52,951 nt of DNA from Deltaproteobacteria bacterium (GCA_024275045.1 JAJRZX010000014.1:1-52951); one strand, 5' to 3'. Positions 39,931 through 49,339 are shown, numbered from the stretch's first letter. A program made the numbers and translations. The notes: a model not told the origin generated them from the letters alone.

Positions 39931-41196
39931 ATGTCAATAATAACAAAGTCAACGCTAAAGAGCGGTTTAAAGGTAATTACAGAGGAGATGGCGGATTCCG
40001 AGTCCACCTCCATTGGTTTCTGGGTAAATACAGGTTCGAGGTTTGAGACCAAAGAGCTTGGCGGCATATCTCATTTTATCGAGCATATGCTCTTTAAGGG
40101 TACTGATAAGAGAAACGCACATGAGATCTCCCGTGAGATAGAGTCCGTGGGCGGCATACTTAACGCCTTTACGAGCAGGGAATATACCTGCTTTTACGCC
40201 AAGGTACTTAACCGTGACGTGGGCCGTGCAGTAAAGATACTTGCGGATATGTTCCTCAACTCCAAGTTCTCAACAAGGGAGATGAAGAAGGAAAAGATGG
40301 TGGTGGGCCAGGAGATTAAGATGGTCCAGGACACACCTGATGATCTTATCCACGATGTCTTTGCCGAGAAGTTTTTTAACGGCCACCCACTTGGACGCTC
40401 CATACTCGGTACTGAGCAGACCCTTGAGTCTATGACCCGCGGTACGCTCCTGAAGTACGTGAACCGCCATTACCGCACGCAGGGTGTCTTTGTAGCCGCC
40501 GCAGGCGGCATCAGCCACAAGAAAGTGGTGAGACTTCTAAGCAGGACATTTGATACCCTTGGTCCCGCGCCTGAGGCGGCCGGCGCCCCGCTGCCAGCCG
40601 AGGGGCCCGCTCTCACCCTTGTGGAAAAAGACCTTGAACAGGCCCATCTCTGCCTTGGAGTCCCTGTGCCGAAACAGAACAACCCGAAGAGGTTCAGCCT
40701 TTACCTCTTAAACACCATACTCGGCAGCGGCATGAGCTCAAGGCTCTTTCAGAAGATACGGGAAAAAAGAGGTCTTGTGTACTCCGTATACTCTTATCTT
40801 AACCTTTACAGCGATGCCGGCGCCCTTATTGTCTACGCAGGTACAACCGCTGAGAACTTCAAAGAAGTGATTGATCTTGTTACAAAAGAGTTCTCCTCGG
40901 CAGCCAAAAACATTACCGCCGAAGAGCTCAGAGAGGCAAAGTCTCACCTCAAGGGCTCGCTCCTGCTGGGGCTTGAGGCATCGGACAGCAGGATGGCAAA
41001 GCTTGCCAAGGACGAGCTCTATTACGGCGAGTCTCTGCCCATTAAAAAGGTAGTAAGAAGCATAGACAGAGTCTCTGTAGAGGCCGTAAAAGAGGCCGCT
41101 GCAACTTATCTTCGCCCTGAGAACATGACGCTTGCCGCCATAGGCAAGGGCCTTGATAAAGAGCTGCCAGCTTTATTCGCGCCGTCACTTAAATAA
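39931..41196 (+). CDS. M16-family zinc metallopeptidase (processing-peptidase type)
   Basis: Seen: 421 residues with an M16 N-terminal domain. The inverted zinc motif H-F-I-E-H lies at 48-52, and the third ligand glutamate is near 128 (V-V-G-Q-E-I). The C-terminal M16 domain carries G-M-S-S-R-L-F and R-G-L-V-Y-S-V-Y. No signal peptide. Known: the group includes bacterial PqqF/MPP-like peptidases; the natural substrate is usually unknown. It follows pnp by 221 bases, as in many deltaproteobacteria, and is 14 bases ahead of the response regulator, so the two are probably co-transcribed. Confidence 0.92.
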   Translation: MSIITKSTLKSGLKVITEEMADSESTSIGFWVNTGSRFETKELGGISHFIEHMLFKGTDKRNAHEISREIESVGGILNAFTSREYTCFYAKVLNRDVGRAVKILADMFLNSKFSTREMKKEKMVVGQEIKMVQDTPDDLIHDVFAEKFFNGHPLGRSILGTEQTLESMTRGTLLKYVNRHYRTQGVFVAAAGGISHKKVVRLLSRTFDTLGPAPEAAGAPLPAEGPALTLVEKDLEQAHLCLGVPVPKQNNPKRFSLYLLNTILGSGMSSRLFQKIREKRGLVYSVYSYLNLYSDAGALIVYAGTTAENFKEVIDLVTKEFSSAAKNITAEELREAKSHLKGSLLLGLEASDSRMAKLAKDELYYGESLPIKKVVRSIDRVSVEAVKEAAATYLRPENMTLAAIGKGLDKELPALFAPSLK

Positions 41197-41210
41197 CTTC
41201 GGTACTAATT

Positions 41211-41879
41211 ATGAGAATACTCGTAGTCGAGGATGAGAAAAAAGTTGCCTCCTTTATAAAACGCGGACTTGAGCAGGAGTCCTATGCCGTGGATATTGTC
41301 TATGACGGCATTGAGGGAGAGCATTTTGCCACGGTTAACGACTATGACGCCATTATCCTTGATATAATGCTGCCCAAGAAAAACGGCCTTGATGTGCTGC
41401 AGAGCATAAAAGAGGCCGGTGTAGAGACACCGGTTATACTGCTCACGGCGCGCGACTCTGTTGATGACCGCGTAAAGGGGCTTAACCTCGGGGCCGATGA
41501 TTACCTTACAAAACCCTTTGCCTTTGAGGAGCTTACTGCGCGGCTGAATGTAATGATGAGACGCGGCGGCTCAGGTATACCTGTGCTGAAGTTTTCTGAC
41601 CTCAGCCTTGACCCTGCTACGCGAAGGGCCAAGAGGGGGGATGTAGAGGTTGAGCTGACGGTAAAAGAGTACGCCCTTCTTGAGTATCTCCTTCGTAACC
41701 CCAACAGGGTGCTTACAAGAACCCTTATCGCCGAGCATGTCTGGGATCAGTGTTTTGACAGCGAGACCAATGTTGTTGATGTATACATAAATCACCTTCG
41801 CGGTAAGGTTGACAGCGATGCCTCCAAGCGCCTTATCCACACCGTAAGGGGCGTGGGTTATGTCCTGAAAGACGAGTAA
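41211..41879 (+). CDS. OmpR-family response regulator
   Basis: Seen: 222 residues. The receiver domain has the acidic pocket E-D, phospho-acceptor D51 in I-I-L-D-I-M-L-P, and T-K-P-F with the conserved lysine near 101. The winged-helix DNA-binding domain (D-L-S-L-D-P-A-T-R-R, then V-R-G-V-G-Y-V-L) ends the protein. Known: OmpR regulators are normally paired with a sensor kinase. None is encoded next to it here; the downstream 327 bases hold no ORF. The nearest partner is the M16 peptidase upstream. Inference: an orphan regulator served by a kinase elsewhere. Confidence 0.95.
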   Translation: MRILVVEDEKKVASFIKRGLEQESYAVDIVYDGIEGEHFATVNDYDAIILDIMLPKKNGLDVLQSIKEAGVETPVILLTARDSVDDRVKGLNLGADDYLTKPFAFEELTARLNVMMRRGGSGIPVLKFSDLSLDPATRRAKRGDVEVELTVKEYALLEYLLRNPNRVLTRTLIAEHVWDQCFDSETNVVDVYINHLRGKVDSDASKRLIHTVRGVGYVLKDE

Positions 41880-42094
41880 GGCGGGGCGTGATGTTACAGG
41901 GTGCTGAGCTTTTGAGTGGAGATGTATGGGGGAAAGGGGTAGGGGGCGGCGAGCCTTAATCTTTTGCGTTATCTTTGACCGGTTTATATTTAATATGTTT
42001 TTCTCTTTGGGCCAGGTTTATTTGGTCCTTTTTTTTTGAACAAAATCTCACCTCTTTTAAGTCATACTCCTCTTGTTTTTACATGCCCGTTGGT
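41880..42094 (+). other. Gene-free interval after the response regulator
   Basis: No ORF, tRNA or terminator-like hairpin recognised. It is T-rich between about 41960 and 42060, with several T-runs whose spacing is only loosely regular. The 3' part leads into the glcD promoter. Confidence 0.3.
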
Positions 42095-42129
42095 TGGACT
42101 TTGTCCACTTTCTTTGCTACCCTTATAAT
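42095..42129 (+). promoter_or_regulatory. glcD promoter with a palindromic operator candidate
   Basis: -35 TTGTCC (42101-42106), 17-base spacer, -10 TATAAT (42124-42129). A perfect palindrome TGGAC-TTT-GTCCA (42095-42107) covers the -35. The leader holds a CCTCTTC/GAAGAGG hairpin (42147-42170). Inference: a repressor site. Confidence 0.7.
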
Positions 42130-42206
42130 ATAAGGTTTTAGTTGAGCCTCTTCCTCTAAGGATGAAGAGGACGATGGAAAGGTTTACCCGTAGAAGGGGT
42201 TTTTTT

Positions 42207-43622
42207 ATGATTACCGAAAAGGTCAAAAAGCAGCTCACGTCTATTGTTGGTAAGGCTAACGCCACATTTACCGCCGAAGACTTAATATGTTACGCATATG
42301 ACGCTACGAACAAGTCATATCGTCCCGAGGGTGTGCTCTTTGCGGGCACCGCCTCTGAGGTCTCTGAGATATTAAAGCTTGCCAACGTTGAGGGGTTTTT
42401 TGTCGTACCCAGAGGCGCGGGTACGGGTTTTACAGGGGGAAGTCTACCCGTAAAGGGAGGCATTGTCTTATCCCTTGAACGCATGACAAAGGTCCTTGAT
42501 ATAGACAGGGAGAACCTTACGGCAACGGTAGAGCCGGGCGTAATTCCCTGGGAGCTTGGTCAGGCCCTTGCGCCGCTGGGTCTATTTTATCCTCCGGATC
42601 CGACGAGTTATAAGTTCTCCACCATAGGCGGAAATATCGCGGAAAACGCCGGCGGCCCGAGCGCCGTAAAGTACGGCGTTACACGCGATTATATCTTATC
42701 TCTTGAGGTTGTTCTGCCAAGAGGTGAGATAATACGCACAGGAACAAAGACCATGAAGGGCGTGGTTGGTTATGATCTGACAAGGCTCCTTGTGGGCTCA
42801 GAGGGTACTCTTGGGGTAGTTACAGAGGCTACTCTGCGGCTGCTGCCTCTGCCTGAGTCAAAGAAGACCCTTCTTGCTGTTTTTCCGGGCCTTATGGCCG
42901 CGGCCGGTACTGTTGCCGATATTACGGGGGCAGGCATCATACCCGCTACTCTTGAGATTATGGACCCCGCCAGCGTAAAGTGCGCAACTGAGTTCACGGG
43001 CAGCACACTGGCCGAGGACAGCGCGCTGCTCCTTATTGAGGTTGACGGCACTGCCGAGAGTGTGGAAAAAGACAGTGAGTCTATAAAGAAGATTGCATTT
43101 GACGGAGGGGCCAGTGAGGTGCGAAGCGCCTTTGAGAAAAAAGAGGTAAAAGACCTCTGGAAGACACGCCGCGCCATGAGCGCCGCGCTATTCAGGCTTA
43201 AACCCAATAAGATTAACGAGGACGTAGTGGTGCCGAGGTCTCGAATTGCCGATCTTATAAAAGGCATAAGAGAGATTACAGATAGGTCAGGGCTCCTTAT
43301 CGTCTCTTTCGGCCATGCCGGTGACGGTAATATCCATGTAAATATCATGTACGACAAGAACGACGCTAATGAGTCAGAGGCCGCTGAAAAGGCCGTTGCC
43401 GAGGTCTTTGAACTTACACTCGGCCTTGGCGGTACCATATCAGGTGAACATGGCGTTGGCACAAGCAAGGCTAAATACATAGGCATGGAGCTCTCATCAG
43501 AGACGCTCTGCCTTATGAAGGGCATAAAAAAGGTCTTTGACCCACAGGGAATCCTAAATCCCGGAAAGATATTTCCTTCTCATGAAGAAGAAGGGTATGA
43601 GAGGGCCGGGGTCGTGAGATAA
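42207..43622 (+). CDS. glcD: FAD-linked 2-hydroxyacid oxidase, GlcD type
   Basis: Seen: 471 residues from the ATG at 42207. The FAD-binding PCMH domain has P-R-G-A-G-T-G-F-T-G-G-S-L, G-G-N-I-A-E-N-A-G-G, G-V-V-G-Y-D-L-T and V-G-S-E-G-T-L-G. The FAD oxidase C-domain has F-G-H-A-G-D-G-N-I-H, G-E-H-G-V-G and N-P-G-K-I. The ATG at 42162 would add 15 basic residues not seen in the family, and GAAGGGG lies 7 bases before 42207. Known: such proteins oxidise glycolate or D-lactate with a partner Fe-S subunit. Inference: pairs with the Fe-S protein at 43763; glycolate versus lactate is open. No glcE is present. Confidence 0.9.
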   Translation: MITEKVKKQLTSIVGKANATFTAEDLICYAYDATNKSYRPEGVLFAGTASEVSEILKLANVEGFFVVPRGAGTGFTGGSLPVKGGIVLSLERMTKVLDIDRENLTATVEPGVIPWELGQALAPLGLFYPPDPTSYKFSTIGGNIAENAGGPSAVKYGVTRDYILSLEVVLPRGEIIRTGTKTMKGVVGYDLTRLLVGSEGTLGVVTEATLRLLPLPESKKTLLAVFPGLMAAAGTVADITGAGIIPATLEIMDPASVKCATEFTGSTLAEDSALLLIEVDGTAESVEKDSESIKKIAFDGGASEVRSAFEKKEVKDLWKTRRAMSAALFRLKPNKINEDVVVPRSRIADLIKGIREITDRSGLLIVSFGHAGDGNIHVNIMYDKNDANESEAAEKAVAEVFELTLGLGGTISGEHGVGTSKAKYIGMELSSETLCLMKGIKKVFDPQGILNPGKIFPSHEEEGYERAGVVR

Positions 43623-43762
43623 AGGGGCTGATAAGTCTCTAAGAGGGTGAAAGTCTCCTCTGCACAACAAGGATAAGACGAGAGTGCCGAGGCGCTCAGG
43701 TGTTGGATCTTAAAAATGAGTGCAGAGAGCAGAATCTCGTTACAAAATAAAAGAAGGAAAAG

Positions 43763-45046
43763 ATGAAAAGACTTGCTTCGCTTGCCGGCGATTTAAATAA
43801 ATGTGTAAAATGCGGCACCTGCCGCTCCATATGTCCCACTTTCAGGGTAATAGGGCGTGAGAGCGCTGCGGCAAGGGGCAAACTCTCTCTTATTCGCGCC
43901 TATATAAACGGCGATATGGGCCTTGGAGATGATTATCTAAGGCACATTAAAGAGTGCACCATGTGCGGGGGATGCCGTGACAGCTGTCCCGCGGGGGTGG
44001 ATACGGTGCGGATAATCAACGCCGCCCGCGCAGAGCATGTTGAGAAGGAGGGGGTCTCTTTTGCAGCTTCCTTTATGATGAAAAATCTCCTTGATTACAA
44101 AGGGGTTATGCCGAGGGCCCTTCGGTATGTATCAAAATTCAGAGGTCTGCTCTTTAAGGACTCGCCTACGGAGAACGGGCTGGTATCACGTTTCTCACTC
44201 CCTGTGATTGGCTGCGGCCGCCTTGTGCCGGAGCTTGCAGGCACCTTTTTTCTTGATACCGCTGAGGCCAAAACCCTTGATGCCGCCCCTGATATTAATG
44301 AGGCAAAGGTAGCCTTTTACTCGGGCTGCGGCGTTAATTTTTTAATGCCTGACGTGGGTCTTAAATCCATAAAGGCCCTTGAAAAGTCCGGACCCGTACT
44401 CGTTCCCGGAGCGCAGGTCTGCTGCGGCATGCCCGCCTATTACTCAGGCGATGTGGAGACGGCAAAAAAACTCGCCATAAAGAACATCAAGGTCTTTGAG
44501 TCCTATGACCTTGATTATATTATTACCTCCTGCGCCACATGCAGCCATGCCCTTAAGAACGTCTTTAAAGACATTATCGCCGAGACTGGCGATAAGGCCC
44601 TTATGGAGCGTGCCGGGAAGTTTGCCGCAAAGGTGCGTGATATTACTGAGTTTCTGCCCATTAAATCTCCCTCCGCTCTAACGGAAGGGCAGGATGAAAA
44701 TCAGAGTGCAGGCGGCAAAAAAACCGTAGTCACCTATCACGACCCCTGTCACCTTAACCGTAATCAGGGCATCAGGGACGCCCCGCGTGACTTAATAAAA
44801 TCACGCACTGACCTTGAGTTCAAGGAGATGAGGTTCCCGTGCAGCTGCTGCGGTCTTGGCGGAGGGCTTGCCATGAATAACTACGAGTTATCCGTAAAGA
44901 TAACAGAGCGAAAGGCCGATAGTATTCGTGACTCTGAGGCGGATATCGTGGCCACGGCATGTCCGGGCTGTATAGTTCAGCTCCGTGACGGGCTCCATAA
45001 GTACGGTGTTAAGGCAAAGGTGGTTCATGTTGTAGACCTGCTCTGA
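43763..45046 (+). CDS. glcF: Fe-S oxidoreductase, GlcF/LldE-type CCG-domain protein
   Basis: Seen: 427 residues. Two N-terminal 4Fe-4S motifs: C-V-K-C-G-T-C-R-S-I-C-P and C-T-M-C-G-G-C-R-D-S-C-P. Two C-terminal CCG modules contain S-G-C-G-V, Q-V-C-C-G-M-P, H-D-P-C-H-L and C-S-C-C-G-L-G-G-G. GAAGGA precedes the ATG. Known: GlcF-type subunits pass electrons from the FAD subunit to a quinone or heterodisulfide-reductase-like acceptor. It is 140 bases after glcD in the same direction, so they form one oxidase. LutA/LutB relations are possible but the domain order fits GlcF. Confidence 0.9.
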   Translation: MKRLASLAGDLNKCVKCGTCRSICPTFRVIGRESAAARGKLSLIRAYINGDMGLGDDYLRHIKECTMCGGCRDSCPAGVDTVRIINAARAEHVEKEGVSFAASFMMKNLLDYKGVMPRALRYVSKFRGLLFKDSPTENGLVSRFSLPVIGCGRLVPELAGTFFLDTAEAKTLDAAPDINEAKVAFYSGCGVNFLMPDVGLKSIKALEKSGPVLVPGAQVCCGMPAYYSGDVETAKKLAIKNIKVFESYDLDYIITSCATCSHALKNVFKDIIAETGDKALMERAGKFAAKVRDITEFLPIKSPSALTEGQDENQSAGGKKTVVTYHDPCHLNRNQGIRDAPRDLIKSRTDLEFKEMRFPCSCCGLGGGLAMNNYELSVKITERKADSIRDSEADIVATACPGCIVQLRDGLHKYGVKAKVVHVVDLL

Positions 45047-45187
45047 TTTATTTATAAGAAATTCACTCTTAATGCTCTTTTTATCTGCCTAAAAGGGTAT
45101 TTTTTTGTATACTCATTATAGAATTTTATTATATACGGGGTTTGTCGAGATAATTCCCCCGCCACCGCTCTAAAGGGTTTTTTACCC

Positions 45188-47311
45188 ATGATATATCTTC
45201 CTTTCTGTATTCATAATCATCAGCCCGCAGGTAACTTTGATTTTGTCCTTGAAGACGCCTACAAGCAGTCTTACTGGCCTTTTTTAAAGCTGCTCCATGA
45301 GTTCCCGGGCATTAAGATGACTATTCACAACACGGGTTTTCTCCTTGACTGGATAGCTACGGTTCATCCCGAGTACATTGAGCTGCTATCTATTATGGTC
45401 AATAGAGGTCAGGTGGAGGTAATGGGCGGTGGCTTTTTTGAGCCAATCCTGGCCGTTATACCTGATAAAGACCGTGTTGCGCAGATTCAGATGATGTCAG
45501 AGCTCATTGAGGATTTATTCGACGTGCGCCCCGCGGGGCTGTGGCTTGCCGAGAGGGTCTGGGAGCCCACGCTTCCAACCTCACTTAATAAGGCGGGCGT
45601 GGAGTACGTGCTTGTAGATGACTTTCATTTTATAAAGGCAGGGCTTACCCGTGAGGAGCTTGGCGGTTATTATATTACAGAAGACAGGGGCCGCTCCGTA
45701 AAGGTTTTTCCCGGAAGCGAGGCCCTGAGGTACCTTATACCATTTCGTACCGTACCTGAGTTAAAGGCGCATCTTCAGGGCCTCGGCGGTGAGCTCAAAG
45801 GCGGTAACGCCGCCATATACGGCGATGACGGAGAAAAATTCGGCGTATGGCCGGGCACGCATAAACTTGTATTCAAGGACAACTGGCTGAAGAGGTTTTT
45901 TCAGATGATAGTTGATACCGAGGGCGTAACACCCGTTACCCTTGGTGAGTATGCTGCCATGGAAAAACCCCTTGGAAGGGTATACCTGCCAACATGCTCG
46001 TACATGGAGATGGGCGAGTGGTCTTTGGCCCCGCAGGCCGGAAGAGATTACAGCGCTCTCATGGAGTCCTTTAAGGACAATAGAGGTGGCACGCGGTTTA
46101 TTCAGGGCGGCACGTGGAGGGGGTTTTTCGCAAAGTATCCCGAGTCCAACTGGATGCATAAGAGGATGCTCATGGCAAGCGCTCTGCTTCATAAAAAACG
46201 CTCTGAGAAGGCCCTGCCGAAAGAGACCCTTGATAAGGCCGCTCTCGCTTTATATGCATCTCAGTGTAACGACGCCTACTGGCACGGCATATTTGGTGGC
46301 CTGTACCTGCCCCATCTTCGCACAGAGGTGTACAGGAACATCCTCAAGTGCGAGTCTCTGCTTACGGCAGAGAGCGGGGCCGGGGAGGGAGCTGAGCGAG
46401 TGGATGTAGACGCTGACGGCCTGCCGGAGATTATTGTAAGCTCAGCAGACTCAAGGCTCTTTATAAGCCCCGAGCATGGCGGTGCGGCCTTTGAGCTTGA
46501 CTCACTCTCCCTTGGTATTAACGCAATGAATGTACTTACAAGGTGGCCCGAGGGGTATCATCACAAGGTGCTGGCCCTTGATGACGGGGACGGTACAGGG
46601 GGGGTGCAGAGTATTCACGACTCAGTAAAGTCCAAGGAAAAAAACATTAAGCGCTTCCTTGTGACGGATTCCCATAGAAAGGGCTCACTTGTGGACCGTT
46701 TTATCCCCTGTGACGAGACAATGGACTCTTTTGTACAGGGAAACCTTGTAGATGACGGAGATTTTGCAGACGCACCTTACGGGGTTATGCTTGATAAAGA
46801 AGGTCTGGAATTATCAAGGTCCGCCTCTGTAGGCAATAACACGGTCTCAATTACAAAAGATATCCAGCCCCACGGCAGCGGCGGTTTTGCCCTTACGAGT
46901 ACTCTCAGCCCAAGCCATCCCGGCCAGACCCGTCTTCCCGCGGGATACTCTTACGGCCTTGAGTTTAATATACTCTTGCCGGGCTGCGATGGTCCGCGCT
47001 CCTGCTTTGAGGTTACGTCCTCAGCGGGGGCACTTGAGCGTGCAGGGTTAAAAAAACCTCACGAGTTCCATGATGTACGTACCATTACTGTGGGAGATGG
47101 TTTTACCGGGGCAGCCTTCAGCCTCAGCCTTGATGCCGCTGCTGCCCGTATATGGTCGACTCCAATCTATACGGTGACACTCTCTGAGGCGGGTTTTGAG
47201 AGGTGTTTTCAGGGCAGCTCACTCCTGCTGCTCTTTCCCATAGAGTCCGCAGGCGAGGCCGATGCGGTCTTTAATCTGCGTTTTTCTCTACATGATACCG
47301 CCTCTTCTTAG
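45188..47311 (+). CDS. Glycoside hydrolase family 57, 4-alpha-glucanotransferase-like
   Basis: Seen: 707 residues, cytoplasmic (no signal). The GH57 barrel opens I-H-N-H-Q-P-A-G-N-F. The catalytic nucleophile lies in W-L-A-E-R-V-W-E-P (E122), and the acid/base in Y-G-D-D-G-E-K-F-G-V-W (D213/D214). Known: the archaeal 4-alpha-glucanotransferase model has E123 and D214, very close to these. The C-terminal half has beta-sandwich domains typical of GH57 glucanotransferases. Inference: rearranges or trims alpha-1,4-glucans. No glycogen genes are adjacent, so it stands alone. The AT-rich region in front may carry its promoter. Confidence 0.9.
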   Translation: MIYLPFCIHNHQPAGNFDFVLEDAYKQSYWPFLKLLHEFPGIKMTIHNTGFLLDWIATVHPEYIELLSIMVNRGQVEVMGGGFFEPILAVIPDKDRVAQIQMMSELIEDLFDVRPAGLWLAERVWEPTLPTSLNKAGVEYVLVDDFHFIKAGLTREELGGYYITEDRGRSVKVFPGSEALRYLIPFRTVPELKAHLQGLGGELKGGNAAIYGDDGEKFGVWPGTHKLVFKDNWLKRFFQMIVDTEGVTPVTLGEYAAMEKPLGRVYLPTCSYMEMGEWSLAPQAGRDYSALMESFKDNRGGTRFIQGGTWRGFFAKYPESNWMHKRMLMASALLHKKRSEKALPKETLDKAALALYASQCNDAYWHGIFGGLYLPHLRTEVYRNILKCESLLTAESGAGEGAERVDVDADGLPEIIVSSADSRLFISPEHGGAAFELDSLSLGINAMNVLTRWPEGYHHKVLALDDGDGTGGVQSIHDSVKSKEKNIKRFLVTDSHRKGSLVDRFIPCDETMDSFVQGNLVDDGDFADAPYGVMLDKEGLELSRSASVGNNTVSITKDIQPHGSGGFALTSTLSPSHPGQTRLPAGYSYGLEFNILLPGCDGPRSCFEVTSSAGALERAGLKKPHEFHDVRTITVGDGFTGAAFSLSLDAAAARIWSTPIYTVTLSEAGFERCFQGSSLLLLFPIESAGEADAVFNLRFSLHDTASS

Positions 47312-47444
47312 GGCGAAGGGCACAGAGCCATGGGAGAGTTAAAGGGGCGAGCGCAAGTTCTTGAGGCGGGTGCCGGAGAGGTACGAGGCGGTTGGTGTGG
47401 CAGGGTGAGGTTGAGGTATTTTAAAAACTTAAGCAGGCGGTCTT

Positions 47445-47999
47445 ATGAATAATAAACATAGAGAGAAGGTTCTTGACGTCACACTTGCAGATAAGATTTC
47501 AAAGATAAAACTCCTTCTCCTTGATGTTGACGGAGTGCTTACTGACGGCTCCATCATATACAGCGATAAGGGCGGTGAGATAAAGTCCTTTAACGTATGC
47601 GACGGGCACGGCATTAAACTGCTTATGAGGGGCGGTATAGACGTTGGCATTATAACGGCGCGTGAATCAAGGGTAGTGGCCACAAGGGCCCGCGACCTTG
47701 GTATCACACTGCTATATCAGGGTAAAAAAGATAAACTTGCCTGCTACAGAACCATACTCAGCCAGGAGTCCCTTGAGTCTGCGGAGACGGCCTTTGTAGG
47801 CGATGACCTTGTGGACCTGCCCGTGCTCTCAAGGGCGGGGTTCTCCGTATCAGTGCCGGGAGGGGCTGCCGAGGTGCTTGATAAAGTGGATTATGTCACC
47901 GCTGCCGCTGGCGGGCACGGTGCGGTGCGGGAGGTCTGTGAGCTCATACTAAAGACCCGCGGGCTCTGGGACGGGCTTATCGCAAGGTATCTGGAGTAA
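47445..47999 (+). CDS. kdsC: 3-deoxy-D-manno-octulosonate 8-phosphate phosphatase
   Basis: Removes the phosphate from Kdo 8-phosphate, giving Kdo for LPS core. Seen: 184 residues of the HAD superfamily (C0 type, no cap domain). L-L-D-V-D-G-V-L-T-D-G carries both aspartates, then D-G-H-G-I-K, the T-A-R-E-S loop and V-G-D-D-L-V-D-L-P. Length and motifs fit KdsC, with a short N-terminal extension. It heads the kdsC-lptC-lptA-lptB-rpoN-hpf-ptsN cluster that is widely conserved in proteobacteria. Confidence 0.95.
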   Translation: MNNKHREKVLDVTLADKISKIKLLLLDVDGVLTDGSIIYSDKGGEIKSFNVCDGHGIKLLMRGGIDVGIITARESRVVATRARDLGITLLYQGKKDKLACYRTILSQESLESAETAFVGDDLVDLPVLSRAGFSVSVPGGAAEVLDKVDYVTAAAGGHGAVREVCELILKTRGLWDGLIARYLE

Positions 48000-48107
48000 G
48001 GCCGCAGTGCAGGGGCTTTCATACACTCTGCTTTTTCTGAATTTACATGTAAGTTTTTGATTTAATGATTCTTTTGTCGGTCCTGTCCTTCCCCTTTTAT
48101 AAAGGGC

Positions 48108-48137
48108 TTTACACCCTCTTTATGGTGGTGGTATAAT
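48108..48137 (+). promoter_or_regulatory. Promoter of lptCAB
   Basis: -35 TTTACA (48108-48113), 18-base spacer, -10 TATAAT (48132-48137). A short AGTCTT/AAGACT hairpin lies in the 40-base leader. Confidence 0.7.
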
Positions 48138-48177
48138 TTTTGCATATATCAGTCTTGTAAAGACTCAGGATGTTTTT

Positions 48178-48747
48178 ATGAAAAAAATTGCACAACTTGT
48201 ACTTCCGGCCTTTATCATTATATCATTAGCAGGACTCGTTATATTAGTCAGTCTTTATTACAGGACAAATAGCGGCAAGAAAGAGGTTATCTTAACAGAG
48301 GATAAGGATATAGGGGTCAAGATAGACGATCTTAATTACTCCAATACCCGCGATGGCCGTACCGTCTGGAAGCTAAAGGCAAAAGAGGCCACTCGTTTCA
48401 AGAGCAGGGAGTCAATGGTGCTTAACGGCATAAAACTCCTCTTTTACGCGAAAGACGGCGGTGTCTTTACCATGAAGGCCCGTGACGGCACCTATAATGA
48501 GTCAAAAAAACTCCTTCTGGCCGGCGGCGATGTTGTAGTATTATCGCCTGAAGGTTTTACCCTTAAGACAGATAGTATCCGCTACGAGACCGCATCGGGA
48601 CGTATCACCTCAAAGGACCCCGTATCAATCACAACGAAATCCATGGATGTTCAGGGTGTGGGTTTCAGCGTGAATATTGAGAGTGGCAATATGTTTATTA
48701 AACATAATGTAAGGGCCGTTATAAGAGATGAGAGGTTTGATGGATAA
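48178..48747 (+). CDS. lptC: LPS export protein LptC
   Basis: Inner-membrane-anchored part of the Lpt bridge carrying LPS from LptB2FG to LptA. Seen: 189 residues. One N-terminal membrane segment (P-A-F-I-I-I-S-L-A-G-L-V-I-L) then a beta-jellyroll with V-W-K-L-K-A-K-E-A and G-V-F-T-M-K-A-R-D-G. Fits LptC length. Its stop overlaps the lptA start by 8 bases, so translation is coupled. Confidence 0.93.
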   Translation: MKKIAQLVLPAFIIISLAGLVILVSLYYRTNSGKKEVILTEDKDIGVKIDDLNYSNTRDGRTVWKLKAKEATRFKSRESMVLNGIKLLFYAKDGGVFTMKARDGTYNESKKLLLAGGDVVVLSPEGFTLKTDSIRYETASGRITSKDPVSITTKSMDVQGVGFSVNIESGNMFIKHNVRAVIRDERFDG

Positions 48748-49339
48748 TCTTAAAGTAAAGTTACGTTCATGCGGGTTTGTGGTTTTTGCACTTCTGGTTC
48801 TGGTCTTGTTCTCAAGCTGGTCTGCCTGTAATGAGGTGCTTGCAAAAGAGGGGGGCAAGGCAAAGAAGGAAGTGGGCAGCAGCGGCCCTATTGTCATAAC
48901 GTCCAGGACCATGAAGGCCGACAGGACCGCTCGTACCGTTGTTTTCAAGGGCGATGTGGAGGCCAGAGAGGATTTTCTGTTATGCTCTGATGAGCTCTAT
49001 ATGAATTACTCCAAGACCAATGACGTGCAGAAGATAGACGCCCGTGGACATGTGAGGATTTTCAGGGATACGGGTATAGCAAGAGCGGATAAGGCCGTTT
49101 ACAACAGGCAGGATCACATACTGATATTATCGGGAAACGCCGTAGTTGAGCGTTGCGCTGATATTGTCACCGGTGATAAGATAACACTGTATCTTGATGA
49201 TGACAGCGCCCTTGTAGAGGGCTCTGAAAATGGTCGAGTAAAGGCAGTCATTGTGCCGGATAAAGAATGCGCCGGTACCTTCGGCGAGAAAGGCGTAGAG
49301 GTAAATGCCAAGGATTCTCTCTGCAAGAGCCCTCGTTAA
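48740..49339 (+). CDS. lptA: Periplasmic LPS transport protein LptA
   Basis: Forms the periplasmic beta-jellyroll bridge for LPS. Seen: 199 residues. N-terminal hydrophobic segment (V-V-F-A-L-L-V-L-V-L-F) acts as a signal peptide. The OstA-like core has I-V-I-T-S-R-T-M-K-A-D, V-F-K-G-D-V-E-A and I-L-S-G-N-A-V-V-E. I start at ATG 48740, with GAGAGG 4 bases upstream; the ATG at 48728 is further into lptC. lptB begins 35 bases before its stop. Confidence 0.92.
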   Translation: MDNLKVKLRSCGFVVFALLVLVLFSSWSACNEVLAKEGGKAKKEVGSSGPIVITSRTMKADRTARTVVFKGDVEAREDFLLCSDELYMNYSKTNDVQKIDARGHVRIFRDTGIARADKAVYNRQDHILILSGNAVVERCADIVTGDKITLYLDDDSALVEGSENGRVKAVIVPDKECAGTFGEKGVEVNAKDSLCKSPR

